Part shown: one piece after another, positions 43,295-52,677 of the stretch
How positions within the stretch are numbered: position 1 is the first letter of the stretch
Layout: each line of letters begins with the position of its first letter
Origin: Geodermatophilus sp. DSM 44513
GTDB taxonomy: Bacteria; Actinomycetota; Actinomycetes; Mycobacteriales; Geodermatophilaceae
Direction: 5' to 3'
Assembly: GCF_032460525.1 (NCBI RefSeq)
Contig: NZ_CP135963.1
Location: 62,001-126,000, forward strand
Length of the DNA: 64,000 nt
Position numbers and translations under genes: made by a program
The notes under the pieces: model-generated
Database searches by the model: none
Told to the model about the DNA's origin: nothing
The model's input: only the letters and a program-made list of their open reading frames with translations

Positions 43295-43471
43295 ATGACC
43301 GAGGTACCCGGCACCGACCGTGACCAGGCCGGCGAGAACGTGCTGCGGGAGACGCCGACGGCCCCCGAGGACGTCGCCGAGGCCACCGACGACCCGGGCG
43401 GCACGGACGACGACGGGCCGGCCGGCGAGGACGTCAAGCCGCAGGCCGGGAGCACCGAGCTCGGCACCTGA
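43295..43471 (+). CDS. Small acidic protein, 58 residues (first of a pair)
   Basis: ATG 43295 has GAGGAGG five bases upstream. The product starts MTEVPGTDRDQAGENVLRET and is rich in Asp, Glu, Gly and Pro with no hydrophobic core, so it is probably disordered. It is followed 78 bases later by another 58-residue acidic protein; both hold NV(L/P)(R/Q)E. No known family. Confidence 0.65.
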   Translation: MTEVPGTDRDQAGENVLRETPTAPEDVAEATDDPGGTDDDGPAGEDVKPQAGSTELGT

Positions 43472-43549
43472 CCGGCCGCCCGGCGCCACGGGCCCCGCAG
43501 CAGCAGCCCCGCGGCAGCAGCCCCGCAGCAGACCCCTGGAGGAGACCCC

Positions 43550-43726
43550 ATGACGCAGAGCCCCGGCCCGGCCGACGGCAGCTCCGGTGACGTCCCCAGC
43601 GACGCCATGTCCCGCGAGGACCCGCCCGCCGCCGTCCCCGGCGGTGACGAGGACGCCGACCGGGGCAACGTGCCGCAGGAGGTCTACGAGGACGGCCTGG
43701 AGAGCGGCGCGGACGAGCCCGCGTAG
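43550..43726 (+). CDS. Small acidic protein, 58 residues (second of a pair)
   Basis: ATG 43550 has GGAGGAG five bases upstream. The product, MTQSPGPADGSSGDVPSDAM at the start, contains GNVPQEVYEDGLESGADEPA at the end. It is acidic, Gly/Pro-rich and lacks a hydrophobic core. Same length as its neighbour. It converges on hyuB, whose stop is 12 bases away. A third similar protein is encoded at 56445-56606. Confidence 0.65.
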   Translation: MTQSPGPADGSSGDVPSDAMSREDPPAAVPGGDEDADRGNVPQEVYEDGLESGADEPA

Positions 43727-43738
43727 CCGGACCGGCCC

Positions 43739-45838
43739 TCAGTCCTCCTCGGGCTCGCCGTCCGCCCGCCGCGCGTCCAGCTCGCGGGTGGCCATGCCGC
43801 CGTGGCCGCCCTCGTCGTGCTGGCCCGGGCGCAGGTTGTTCTCGGGCTCGTCGTCCTCACGGGGGGTGGCCACGTCCCGAGCCTGCCGCACCGGAGGCGG
43901 TCCCGCCGGGTGTCCCAGGACGTCGAACTCGTTGGCCGTCGCCCCGCCGGACAGCCGGGCGTAGCCCGGGCCGCGGTCGAAGAACGCCTCGTCCCCGGTG
44001 CGGGCGGCCCGCACCCGTGCACGCAGCGCCTCGGTGGCCGGCTCGTCGGCGGTCCCGTCGTCCCGGACGACGACGCCGTAGTCCTCCCGGGCGCCGGCCA
44101 CCGACACCTTGCGCCAGGCGACGTCGCGCAGCACCTCGGCGACCGGCCGGTCCAGCGGGTCGCCCCACCCGCCGCCGCCCGTCGTCCGGATGCGCACGAC
44201 CGTGCCCGCGGGCAGCGGCTCGGCGTCGGCGAGGGCGTCGACGTCGTGCTCGCCCGGCCCGCCGGGGTCCACGGTGACCCGGAACGGCCGCCCGGCCCGG
44301 CCGCCGTTGACGCCCCAGCAGGACAGGATCGAGCGGTCGGCGATGGACATGAAGTGCGCGTCGCGCAGCACCCGGATGTGCTTGTCGTACCCGCAGCCGC
44401 CCCGGTACCGCCCCGGGCCGCCGGAGTCCACCGCCAGGCCCAGGCGCTCCACCCGCAGCGGGAAGCGGCTCTCGGTGAACTCCGTCGGCAGGTTCCGCGA
44501 GTCGGGGACGACGTGGATGGTGTCCTCCCCGTCGGCGTACCACCGTCCGCCGGAGCCGCCGCCGAGCACCTCGCGCATCAGGTAGGGCTCGCCGTCGTCG
44601 TCCAGCCCGTACACGCCGGTGTAGCGGATGGTCTCCTGGTCCGCGGGCATCCGGCCGCCGGTGGCCTTGGCGAGCACGCCGGCCAGCACCCCGAGCAGCC
44701 GCAGGATCACGAAGGTGCGCGCGTTGGTGGGCGCGGGGAAGACCGGGGTGAGCAGCGTGCCCTTCTCCGGGAAGCGCATCTCGATCAGCGGGACGACGCC
44801 CTCGTTGACGTCCAGCTGCGCCATCCGCTCCGGCGTCTCGGCCAGGTTGCGCAGGATCGGTGCCAGCCACTTCTTGAGGAAGTTGCCGTCGGCGTGGTCG
44901 CCGCAGTGGTTGATCGGCCCCTTGGCCTGCGGGCCGGTGCCGGTGAAGTCGATGACGAGCGGCACCTCGTGGTCCGAGCGCATGGTCAGCGTGATCCGCT
45001 GGCGGTGCAGCCGCGGCGGGTCCACGCCGTCGTGCTCGGCGTAGTCCTCCCAGACGTAGGTGCCGTCGGGGATCCGGGACAGCAGCTCCCGGCGGAACAC
45101 CTCGGTGGAGGCGGCCAGGATGGCGTCGAAGCACTCCTCGACGGCGGCCACCCCGTAGCGGTCGAACAGCTCGCCGAGCCGCCGCGCCCCGGCCAGGCAG
45201 GCCGAGCACTCCGCATCCAGGTCGGCGGCCAGCGAGTCCGGCATCCGCGAGTTGCGGGTCATGATGGTCAGCGCCGCCTCGTTGCGGACGCCGCGGTCCC
45301 ACAGCTTGATCGGCGGGACCATCAGCCCCTCCTCGAACACGCTGGTCGCGCGCGACGGCATGGACCCGGGCACCGACCCGCCGATGTCGTCGTGGTGGCC
45401 GAACGCCTGCACGAACGCGACCACGGTGGGCGTCCCGTCGACGTCGGCGAACACGGGCACCGTCACGCACAGGTCGGGCAGGTGCCCGATGCCGCCCTCG
45501 GAGAGGTAGACGTCGTTGTGGAAGTAGACGTCGCCGGGGTGCATGGTCGGGATCGGGTGGTCGCGGACCACCGGGTGCACCAGCGCGGAGTAGGAGCGGC
45601 CGGTGAGCTTGCGCAGCCGGCGGTCGTGGATGCCGGCGCGGAAGTCGTGCGCGTCGCGGATCATCGGCGACCGCGACGTGCGGCCGATGGAGGTCTCCAC
45701 CTCCTTCTCGATGGCGGCCAGCGTGCCCGCGACGATCTCCACCAGCACCGGGTCGGCACCCGCCGAGTCGCCTTTATCGCGATATTGGCCGTCCGGGGTC
45801 CCACCCGAGGGGGCTTCCGCGCGCGGATGGTCGGTCAT
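43739..45838 (-). CDS. hyuB: Hydantoinase B/5-oxoprolinase-type subunit
   Basis: A 699-residue HyuB-family protein: TMHPGDVYFHNDVY, FGHHDDIGGSVPGSMPSRATSVFEEGLMVPPIKL, DFTGTGPQAKGPINH and LGGGSGGRW are conserved. With HyuA it forms ATP-dependent hydantoinase, oxoprolinase or acetone-carboxylase-like enzymes that open cyclic amides. ATG 45838 touches the hyuA stop (TGATG). Residues 17-23 are encoded by a palindromic repeat copy (45770-45789), and homology begins only near VLVEIVAG (residue 31); GTG 45748 would place the repeat in untranslated sequence. The 50-residue tail after residue 650 is acidic and His-rich. Confidence 0.92.
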   Translation of the reverse strand: MTDHPRAEAPSGGTPDGQYRDKGDSAGADPVLVEIVAGTLAAIEKEVETSIGRTSRSPMIRDAHDFRAGIHDRRLRKLTGRSYSALVHPVVRDHPIPTMHPGDVYFHNDVYLSEGGIGHLPDLCVTVPVFADVDGTPTVVAFVQAFGHHDDIGGSVPGSMPSRATSVFEEGLMVPPIKLWDRGVRNEAALTIMTRNSRMPDSLAADLDAECSACLAGARRLGELFDRYGVAAVEECFDAILAASTEVFRRELLSRIPDGTYVWEDYAEHDGVDPPRLHRQRITLTMRSDHEVPLVIDFTGTGPQAKGPINHCGDHADGNFLKKWLAPILRNLAETPERMAQLDVNEGVVPLIEMRFPEKGTLLTPVFPAPTNARTFVILRLLGVLAGVLAKATGGRMPADQETIRYTGVYGLDDDGEPYLMREVLGGGSGGRWYADGEDTIHVVPDSRNLPTEFTESRFPLRVERLGLAVDSGGPGRYRGGCGYDKHIRVLRDAHFMSIADRSILSCWGVNGGRAGRPFRVTVDPGGPGEHDVDALADAEPLPAGTVVRIRTTGGGGWGDPLDRPVAEVLRDVAWRKVSVAGAREDYGVVVRDDGTADEPATEALRARVRAARTGDEAFFDRGPGYARLSGGATANEFDVLGHPAGPPPVRQARDVATPREDDEPENNLRPGQHDEGGHGGMATRELDARRADGEPEED
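45770..45789. repeat. TCGCGA-core palindromic repeat inside hyuB
   Basis: GCCTTTATCGCGATATTGGC matches the 20-bp repeats at 23623 and 23653 at 18 of 20 bases relative to the second. TTCCGCGCGCGGA follows at 45815, as it accompanies the other copies. The element lies in the first 25 codons of hyuB. Confidence 0.75.
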
Positions 45839-47907
45839 CAAGCCCTCTCCAGCAGCAGGTTGCCGCGGCGGTCCACGGTCGCGCGGAAGCCGGGGTGCAC
45901 CGGCACGGTCGAGCCGAACTCCTCGACCACCGCGGGGCCCGCGACGACGTCCCCGGACGCCAGCCGGGCGCGGTCGTGGGTCGGGGTGTCGACCCAGCCG
46001 TCGTCGAAGCAGACCGGCCGGGTGCCCGTGACGGCCCGGTCCGTCACGGGCCCGTCGGCGGGGGGCAGCTCCACCAGCGCCGGACGGCGGATCGGCCCGA
46101 TCCCGGTCACCCGCAGGTTGACCCACTCGACGGCCTGCCGCCGGTCGCCGTCCAGGTCGTAGCCGTAGAGCTGCCGGTGCGCGGCGTGGAAGGCGGCCGC
46201 GACGTCGTCGGCGGCGGCCGCGGTGAGCTCCCCGTCGGTCACCGGCACCCGCACCTCGAACGCCTGGCCGGCGTAGCGCAGGTCCGCGCTGCGCTGCACC
46301 CGCTGCTCGGCGCGGCCGAAGCCCTCGCCGTCCAGCGCCCGCCGGGCGTCGGCCTCCAGGTCGGCGTAGACCGCCCGCACCCGGTCCAGGTCCAGGCCGT
46401 CGTGCCGGCTGATCGCCGTCTGCACGGAGTCGTTCCGGACGTCGACGGTGAGCAGGCCGAACGCGCTGAGGTTGCCCGGGTCGGGCGGGACGAGCGTGCG
46501 CGGCAGGCCGAGGACGTCCATCAGCCGGCAGGCCAGCAGTGACCCGGAGCCGCCGAAGGTGGTGAGCGTGAAGTCGCGGACGTCGAGGCCGCGGGCGACG
46601 GTCACCTGGCGCAGCGCGTTGGCCTGGTTCCACGCGGAGACCTCCAGGACGCCCAGCGCCGTCCGCTCCAGCGACAGGCCCAGCCGCTGCCCGAGCGCGG
46701 CCAGTCCGGCCCGCGCCGCGTCGACCGACAGCGGGATCTCCCCGCCCAGCAGGTGCGGCGGGATGCGGCCGAGGACCAGGTGCGCGTCGGTGACCGTGGG
46801 CTCCTCACCGCCGGAGGGGTAGCACAGCGGCCCGGGGTCGGCGCCGGCCGAGCGCGGCCCCACCTTGAGCGTGCCCTCCGGCGACAGCCAGGCGACCGAC
46901 CCGCCGCCGGCGCCGACGGTGACCACGTCGATCATCGGGATCTTCGACGGGTACGCGCCGACCTGGCCCTCGGTGGTGAGCGCCGGCTCGCCGTCGACGA
47001 CGACGGTGACGTCGGTGGAGGTGCCGCCGCCGTCGCAGGTGAGCACCCGGTCGAAGCCGGCGGCCCCGGCGACCAGGGCGGCGCCGAGCGCGCCGGCGGC
47101 CGGGCCGGACAGCACGGTGGTGATCGGCTGGTGCACGACCTCCTCGGCCGACAGCACCCCGCCGTTGCTCTTCATCACGTGGAACGGCACCCCGGGCGCG
47201 AGGCCGTCGAGGCGCTCGCGGATGGCCGTCACGTAGGCGGCCACCCGAGGCTTGACCGCGGCGTCGACCAGCGTGGTCACCGACCGCTCGTACTCCCGGT
47301 ACTCCCGCAGCACCTGCGAGCTGATGGAGACCACGGCGTCGGGGTGCTCCTCGCGCAGCAGCTCCAGCACGCGGCGCTCGTGGGCGTCGTCGGCGTAGGA
47401 GTGCAGCAGGCAGACGCCGACGGTGGTGACGCCGGCGGCGCGCAGGGACCGGGCGGCGGCGCGGACGTCGTCCTCCTCGAGCGGGCGGACCTCGCGCCCG
47501 CGGGGGTCCAGCCGGCCGCGCACGGTGTGCACCAGGTCGGCGGGGACGATCCGCGGCGGCTTGACCCAGAACCAGCTGTTGCCGTAGCCGTCGGGCACCG
47601 ACTGCCGGGCGATCTCCAGCACCGACTCGTAGCCCTCGGTGGTGAGGAACCCGATCCGGTCCAGCCGGCCCTCGAGCAGCTGGTTGGTCGCCACCGTCGT
47701 CCCGTGGCTGACCGCGGTGACCGCGCTGCCGTCCAGACCCAGCAGGTCGAGGACCTTGCGCACACCGGTGAGGAACCCCGCCGCCGGGTCGGCCGGGGTG
47801 GACGGCGTCTTGGTGGTCGTCGTCGCGCCGGTCTCCTCGTCGACGGCCACCACGTCGGTGAACGTCCCGCCGGTGTCGACGCCGATGCGGACCCGGCGCG
47901 GCTGCAT
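45838..47907 (-). CDS. hyuA: Hydantoinase A/5-oxoprolinase-type subunit
   Basis: A 689-residue protein of the ASKHA-like HyuA family: IGVDTGGTFTDVV phosphate loop at the N-terminus, VSHGTTVATNQLLEGR, VMKSNGGVLS, VLSGPAAGALGAA, TCDGGGTSTDV and FGGSGSLLACRL. It binds ATP and phosphorylates the cyclic amide before ring opening by HyuB. ATG 47907; a TGAGG palindrome overlaps its leader (47917). Divergent from the transporter operon at 48051 with a 143-base shared control region, which supports common regulation by the operon's GntR protein. Confidence 0.93.
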   Translation of the reverse strand: MQPRRVRIGVDTGGTFTDVVAVDEETGATTTTKTPSTPADPAAGFLTGVRKVLDLLGLDGSAVTAVSHGTTVATNQLLEGRLDRIGFLTTEGYESVLEIARQSVPDGYGNSWFWVKPPRIVPADLVHTVRGRLDPRGREVRPLEEDDVRAAARSLRAAGVTTVGVCLLHSYADDAHERRVLELLREEHPDAVVSISSQVLREYREYERSVTTLVDAAVKPRVAAYVTAIRERLDGLAPGVPFHVMKSNGGVLSAEEVVHQPITTVLSGPAAGALGAALVAGAAGFDRVLTCDGGGTSTDVTVVVDGEPALTTEGQVGAYPSKIPMIDVVTVGAGGGSVAWLSPEGTLKVGPRSAGADPGPLCYPSGGEEPTVTDAHLVLGRIPPHLLGGEIPLSVDAARAGLAALGQRLGLSLERTALGVLEVSAWNQANALRQVTVARGLDVRDFTLTTFGGSGSLLACRLMDVLGLPRTLVPPDPGNLSAFGLLTVDVRNDSVQTAISRHDGLDLDRVRAVYADLEADARRALDGEGFGRAEQRVQRSADLRYAGQAFEVRVPVTDGELTAAAADDVAAAFHAAHRQLYGYDLDGDRRQAVEWVNLRVTGIGPIRRPALVELPPADGPVTDRAVTGTRPVCFDDGWVDTPTHDRARLASGDVVAGPAVVEEFGSTVPVHPGFRATVDRRGNLLLERA

Positions 47908-47916
47908 GCCCGAGAA

Positions 47917-47930
47917 CCTTAGTGCTGAGG
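47917..47930. promoter_or_regulatory. MarR-box-like palindrome upstream of hyuA
   Basis: CCTTA-GTGC-TGAGG, one mismatch from the arms of the boxes at 38674 and 61999, ending 10 bases before the hyuA start. Weakest of the three. Confidence 0.35.
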
Positions 47931-48003
47931 CATCGACGGCAGAAGGCGCCGGCCGGGGTCACGGCCCGGTGTCATTTCCGTGCCACCCCTTCACCGTGAC
48001 TTT

Positions 48004-48018
48004 GGATACAGGATACGG
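48004..48018. promoter_or_regulatory. GGATACAGGATACGG, candidate GntR operator
   Basis: Direct repeat GGATAC-A-GGATAC in the hyuA/transporter gap, 33 bases before the lipoprotein start. FCD-type GntR regulators commonly bind ATAC/GTAT-containing sites; the operon encodes one. Confidence 0.4.
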
Positions 48019-48050
48019 TCGCGTCCCCCGCCGGACCCCCAGGAGCACCC

Positions 48051-49706
48051 ATGTCGCGACGCACCCCCTCGTCACCCGGTCGTGCAGGACGGCGGGCGCT
48101 GGCCGCCACCGGCCTGGCCGCGACGTGTCTGATCGCCGCCTGCTCGCCCGTCCAGCAGGCCGAGGGGCCGGCGGAGGAGGCCCCCGACCAGAGCGTCGGC
48201 GAGCCGGCCGACGCCGGTGCGGTGCAGCAGGGCGGGGAGCTGGTGGTCGCGCTGTCGGCCGAGCCGGACCGGCTGGACCCGGTGACGTCGCGGTCGCTGT
48301 ACTCCCGCTACGTCTTCCACACCATGTGCGAGAAGCTCTACGACCTCGACGCGGACACCGAGATCGTGCCGCAGCTGGCCACCGCCCTGCCGGAGGTCTC
48401 CGAGGACGGCCTGACCGTGACCATCCCGGTCCGCGAGGGCGTGGTGTTCGCCGACGGGACGCCGTTCGACGCGGCGGCGGTGAAGACGACGCTGGACCGC
48501 AGCCTGTCGGCGGAGACGTCGGCGCGGCGCGGCGAGCTGGGGCCGATCAGCTCGGTCGAGGCACCGGACCCCACGACGGTCGTCATCACGCTCGAGGAGC
48601 CGTTCGCGCCGCTGACCGCCGCGCTGGCCGACCGGGCCGGGATGATCCTGAGCCCGACCGCGCTGACCGAGCTGGGCGAGGACTTCTCCACCGCCCCGGT
48701 CTGCGTCGGCCCGTTCAAGTTCGTCAACCGGGTCGCGCAGAACTCCATCGAGGTCGAGCGCGACCCCAACTACTACGACGCCGACAAGGTGTTCCTCGAC
48801 CGGATCACCTACCGGATCATCACGGACGCCAGCATCCGCGCGGCCAACCTGCAGTCCGGTGACGCCCAGGTCGCCGACACGCTGTCCACCCAGGACGTGC
48901 CCGGCCTGCGCGGCACCGAGGGCATCACCGTGCTGGAGACCAACTCGCTGGGCTACCAGGGCGTGACCTTCAACGTGGGCAACGTCGACGGCCTCGGGAC
49001 CCCGCCGGGCGACGTGGGGACGCCGGTGGCCAACGACCCGCGGGTCCGCCAGGCGTTCGAGTACTCGGTGGACCGCGAGGGCCTGGTGCGCGCCGTGTGG
49101 AACGACCTGTACAGCCCGGCGTGCTCGCCGATCAGCCCGGAGAGCGAGTTCAGCAGCGACGCCGCGCAGGAGTGCACGGAGTTCGACCCGGCCCGGTCGC
49201 GGGAGCTGCTGGAGGAGGCCGGCGTCGAGCAGCCCTACCCGCTGTCGATGATCGTGTCGAACAACCCCGACACCCTGCGCCTCGCGCAGGCCCTGCAGGC
49301 CAACCTGGAGGAGGGCGGCTTCGCCCTGTCCATCGAGCCGGTGGAGTACTCCTCGCTGCTCGACCAGCAGGACCGCGGCGACTACGAGTCCCTGCAGCTG
49401 GGCTGGTCCGGCCGGGTCGACCCCGACGCCAACATCACCAACTTCCTCGGCACCGGCGGTGGGCAGAACGTCGCCGGCTACAGCAACGCCGAGCTGGACG
49501 CGGTGCTCGAGCAGGCCCGGACCTCCACCGACACCGAGGAGCGGGTCCGGCTCTACGGCGAGGCGGTCAGCCTGATCCAGGCCGACGACCCGATCGTCTA
49601 CCTGTACCGGCAGCGCAACCTCAGCGGCGTCACCGACGACGTCCAGGGCGTCCAGGTCTTCCCGGACGGCGTCCTGCGGGTCGCCTTCGCCGGCCTCACC
49701 GGCTGA
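48051..49706 (+). CDS. Peptide/nickel-type ABC transporter substrate-binding lipoprotein
   Basis: A 551-residue SBP_bac_5 protein. Residues 1-31 are a lipoprotein signal: basic RRAGRR-like start, hydrophobic core and lipobox LIAAC with lipidated C31. A disordered linker (32-60) is followed by GGELVVALSAEPDRLDPVTSRSLYSRYVFHTMCEKLYD and the family-wide DAAAVKTTLDR region. It captures an oligopeptide or similar ligand outside the cell. First gene of an operon with two permeases, two ATPases and a GntR regulator. Divergent from hyuA, so ligands may be cyclic amides or gamma-glutamyl peptides (inference). Confidence 0.93.
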   Translation: MSRRTPSSPGRAGRRALAATGLAATCLIAACSPVQQAEGPAEEAPDQSVGEPADAGAVQQGGELVVALSAEPDRLDPVTSRSLYSRYVFHTMCEKLYDLDADTEIVPQLATALPEVSEDGLTVTIPVREGVVFADGTPFDAAAVKTTLDRSLSAETSARRGELGPISSVEAPDPTTVVITLEEPFAPLTAALADRAGMILSPTALTELGEDFSTAPVCVGPFKFVNRVAQNSIEVERDPNYYDADKVFLDRITYRIITDASIRAANLQSGDAQVADTLSTQDVPGLRGTEGITVLETNSLGYQGVTFNVGNVDGLGTPPGDVGTPVANDPRVRQAFEYSVDREGLVRAVWNDLYSPACSPISPESEFSSDAAQECTEFDPARSRELLEEAGVEQPYPLSMIVSNNPDTLRLAQALQANLEEGGFALSIEPVEYSSLLDQQDRGDYESLQLGWSGRVDPDANITNFLGTGGGQNVAGYSNAELDAVLEQARTSTDTEERVRLYGEAVSLIQADDPIVYLYRQRNLSGVTDDVQGVQVFPDGVLRVAFAGLTG

Positions 49707-49712
49707 CCGGTC

Positions 49713-50669
49713 GTGCGTGCCTACCTGCTGCGCAGGCTCTGGCAGTCGGCGCTGACGCTGGTCCTGGCCACCATCGTGGTGTTCCTCGGGGTGCGCGCGC
49801 TCCCCGGGGACCCCGCGCTGGCCTTCGCCGGGGAGGAGCGCGACCCGGCGTCGCTGGCCGCGATCCGGGCGCAGTACGGCTTCGACGACCCGCTGGTGGT
49901 CCAGTACGGGACGTTCGTGGCCAACAGCCTGCAGGGCGACCTCGGCCGTTCCACCCGCACCGACATCCCGGTCACCGAGATGCTCGCTGCGGCGCTCCCG
50001 GTGACCCTGGAGCTGGCTGTCCTGTCGCTGGCCGTGGCCATCGTGATCGGCGTGGGTGCGGGCGTGCTCGCGGCGGTGCGGCAGGGCCGGCCGGCGGAGT
50101 GGGCGGCCAACGCGGTGGCCCTGCTGGGCCTGTCGGTGCCGAACTTCTGGCTCGGCCTCATCCTGATCCTCTACCTGGCCGTGGGCGCCGGGCTGTTCCC
50201 GGCCTCGGGCTACGTGCCGTTCACCGAGGACCCGCTGGACAACCTGCACCACCTGGTGCTGCCGGCGCTGGTGCTGGGCACCGGCCTGGCCGCGGTGCTC
50301 ATGCGCCAGACGCGCTCGTCGATGCTGGAGGCCCTGGGCGCGGACTACATCCGCACCGCCCGCGCCAAGGGTCTCGGCCCGGGGGCGCTGATCGGCCGGC
50401 ACGCGCTGCGCAACAGCCTGGTCGTCGTCGTCACCATCGTCGGCCTGCAGCTGGGCGTGCTGATCTCCGGTGCGGTCGTCACCGAGCGCATCTTCGGGCT
50501 GCCCGGGTTCGGCAAGATGACGCTGGACGCGGTCTTCCAGCGCGACTACCCGGTGATCCAGGGCGTCGTCCTGGTGACGGCGTCGGCCTACATCATCGTC
50601 AACTTCCTGGTCGACCTGGCGTACTCGCTCATCGACCCGCGGATCCGGGTGGCAGGAGCCGCGACGTGA
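49713..50669 (+). CDS. ABC transporter permease, DppB/OppB type
   Basis: A 318-residue inner membrane protein with six segments. MRAYLLRRLWQSALTLVLATIVVFLGVRALPGDP is the classic DppB start, and the EAA loop reads EALGADYIRTARAKGLGPGALIGRHALRNSL, which docks on the ATPases. GTG 49713 starts six bases after the lipoprotein stop. The C-terminus overlaps the next permease by four bases. Confidence 0.95.
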   Translation: MRAYLLRRLWQSALTLVLATIVVFLGVRALPGDPALAFAGEERDPASLAAIRAQYGFDDPLVVQYGTFVANSLQGDLGRSTRTDIPVTEMLAAALPVTLELAVLSLAVAIVIGVGAGVLAAVRQGRPAEWAANAVALLGLSVPNFWLGLILILYLAVGAGLFPASGYVPFTEDPLDNLHHLVLPALVLGTGLAAVLMRQTRSSMLEALGADYIRTARAKGLGPGALIGRHALRNSLVVVVTIVGLQLGVLISGAVVTERIFGLPGFGKMTLDAVFQRDYPVIQGVVLVTASAYIIVNFLVDLAYSLIDPRIRVAGAAT

Positions 50670-51601
50670 CCACCTCGGAGACCACCCCGCCGCAGACCCC
50701 CACGGTGGTCCCCGCCCGGGCGGGGCTGGGGGCGGTGGACCCCCCGCCGCCGGTCGCGCCGGTGCGCCGCCGCCGGGTGCTGCGCCGGCTGCGCCGCAAC
50801 CCCCTGGGCGTCATCGGGTTCGCCATCCTGGCGGTGGCCGTCGTGGCCGCGGTCCTGGCGCCGGTGCTCGCGCCGTACCCGCCCGCGCAGGTGAACTTCC
50901 AGGCGCCGTTCCAGGTGCCCGGCACGGTCGGGTACCTGCTGGGCACCGACGACCTGGGCCGCGACATCCTGTCCCGCATCCTCTACGGGCTGCGCGCCTC
51001 CCTGCAGGTCGGCGTGCTGGCCGTCCTGGTCGCGCTCGCGGTCGGGGTGCCCCTCGGGCTGGCCGCCGGCTACTTCCGGGCGCTGGACGCGGTCATCTCC
51101 CGCTTCACCGACCTGATGCTGGCCTTCCCGTTCCTCATCCTGGCCGTCGGCCTGGCGGCCATCCGCGGCGCCAGCCTGGGCAACGCGGCGCTGGCGATCG
51201 GCATCTCGCAGATCCCCGGCATGATCCGGGTCGTCCGCTCGGAGACGCTGCGGCTCAAGGGGCTGGACTTCGTGGCCGCCTCGATCGTCGACGGCGCCGG
51301 TGACCTCTGGGTGCTCGGCCGGCACGTGCTGCCCAACGCCCTGTCGGCGATCATCGTGCAGGCGACCGTCACCATCCCGGTGGCCATCCTGGGCGAGGCG
51401 GTGCTGTCCTTCCTGGGTCTGGGCATCCAACCGCCGTCCCCCAGCCTGGGGACCATGCTGTCGGAGGCCCAGCAGTACGCGGCACAGGCGCCGTGGACCG
51501 CGATCGTGCCCGGGCTGGCGATCGTCGTGGTCACGCTGGCGTTCAACCTCTTCGGCGACGCGCTGCGCGACGCCCTCGACCCGCGGGCGTCGCGGCGGTG
51601 A
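50666..51601 (+). CDS. ABC transporter permease, DppC/OppC type
   Basis: A 311-residue membrane protein: 40-residue Pro-rich lead, then [55 protein letters not shown] (the OppC signature), six segments in total, and EAA loop [33 protein letters not shown] 50666 lies in GTGA with the previous stop. Partners with the DppB-like protein to form the pore. Confidence 0.95.
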   Translation: MTTSETTPPQTPTVVPARAGLGAVDPPPPVAPVRRRRVLRRLRRNPLGVIGFAILAVAVVAAVLAPVLAPYPPAQVNFQAPFQVPGTVGYLLGTDDLGRDILSRILYGLRASLQVGVLAVLVALAVGVPLGLAAGYFRALDAVISRFTDLMLAFPFLILAVGLAAIRGASLGNAALAIGISQIPGMIRVVRSETLRLKGLDFVAASIVDGAGDLWVLGRHVLPNALSAIIVQATVTIPVAILGEAVLSFLGLGIQPPSPSLGTMLSEAQQYAAQAPWTAIVPGLAIVVVTLAFNLFGDALRDALDPRASRR

Positions 51602-52677
51602 CCGGCACGCAGGTGGGTGCGGCCGGCACCGGGACGCGCGCGGTGGCCGGCGCGCCGGTGCTCTCCGTGCGGGACCTCTCGGTCGGCTTCACCACCGAGG
51701 ACGGGACCGTCTCCGCGGTGGACGCGGTGTCCTTCGACGTGTGGCCCGGGGAGGTGCTCGCCGTCGTCGGGGAGTCCGGCTGCGGCAAGAGCGTGACGGC
51801 CATGAGCCTGTCGGGCCTGCTGCCCCGCACCGCCCGGGTGACCGGGTCGGTGCTGCTGGAGGGCACCGAGCTCGTGGGGGCCGGGGACCGCGCGCTGCGC
51901 CGCATCCGGGGCGACGACGTCGCCTACATCTTCCAGGAGCCGATGACCTCGCTGAACCCGGTGTTCACCGTGGGCCGGCAGATCATCGAGGTGCTCCGGC
52001 TGCACCAGGGGATGAACCGCAGGCAGGCGGCCGACCGCGCGGTGGAGCTGCTGACCCTGGTCGGCATCCCCTCACCGGCGCGGCGGGTGGGGGAGTACCC
52101 GCACCAGCTGTCCGGCGGGATGCGCCAGCGGGTGATGATCGCGATGGCGCTCGCCTGCGACCCCAAGGTGCTGGTCGCCGACGAGCCGACCACCGCGCTG
52201 GACGTCACCGTGCAGGCGGCGATCCTGGACCTGCTGCGCGACCTGGGCCGGCGGCTGGGCACCGCCATCGTGCTGATCACCCACGACCTGGGGGTGGTGG
52301 CCGACATCGCCGACCGGGTCGTGGTGATGTACGCCGGGCGGGTGGTGGAGACCGCCCCGACGGAGGAGCTCTTCGACGCCCCGCGGCACCACTACACGAC
52401 CGGGTTGCTGGGCGCGGTGCCCACCGCCGGACGGCGGGCGTCGGACGGCCGGCTGCAGGAGATCCCCGGGCTGGTGCCGGTGCTCAGCGAGCAGCCCGAC
52501 GCCTGCACCTTCGCCGACCGCTGCCCCGCGGCCTCCGACCGGTGCCGCACCTCGCGGCCGCCGCTGGCACCGGAGACCCCGGACCGGGCGGTGCACCGGT
52601 TCGCCTGCTGGCACCCCGCCGGGCACCGTGCCGACGTCCCTCCCGAGCCCCCCGCCGACCCGCAGGAGCGAGCGTGA
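51598..52677 (+). CDS. ABC transporter ATPase, DppD/OppD type
   Basis: A 359-residue cytoplasmic ATPase: Walker [10 protein letters not shown]-loop [12 protein letters not shown], signature LSGGMRQRV, Walker [13 protein letters not shown], switch THDLG. The C-terminal [14 protein letters not shown] cluster is the Cys-rich motif of OppD/DppD proteins. GTG 51598 overlaps the upstream stop by four bases. Confidence 0.95.
   Translation: MTGTQVGAAGTGTRAVAGAPVLSVRDLSVGFTTEDGTVSAVDAVSFDVWPGEVLAVVGESGCGKSVTAMSLSGLLPRTARVTGSVLLEGTELVGAGDRALRRIRGDDVAYIFQEPMTSLNPVFTVGRQIIEVLRLHQGMNRRQAADRAVELLTLVGIPSPARRVGEYPHQLSGGMRQRVMIAMALACDPKVLVADEPTTALDVTVQAAILDLLRDLGRRLGTAIVLITHDLGVVADIADRVVVMYAGRVVETAPTEELFDAPRHHYTTGLLGAVPTAGRRASDGRLQEIPGLVPVLSEQPDACTFADRCPAASDRCRTSRPPLAPETPDRAVHRFACWHPAGHRADVPPEPPADPQERA

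Noticed and set aside
43802..46162. 786-codon plus-strand frame over hyuB
   Set aside because: Antisense to hyuB, which has all family motifs on the minus strand.
48004..48018. GGATACAGGATAC as a -10/-35 promoter pair
   Set aside because: The repeat spacing (7 bases) does not fit a promoter; an operator reading is more likely, though unproven.
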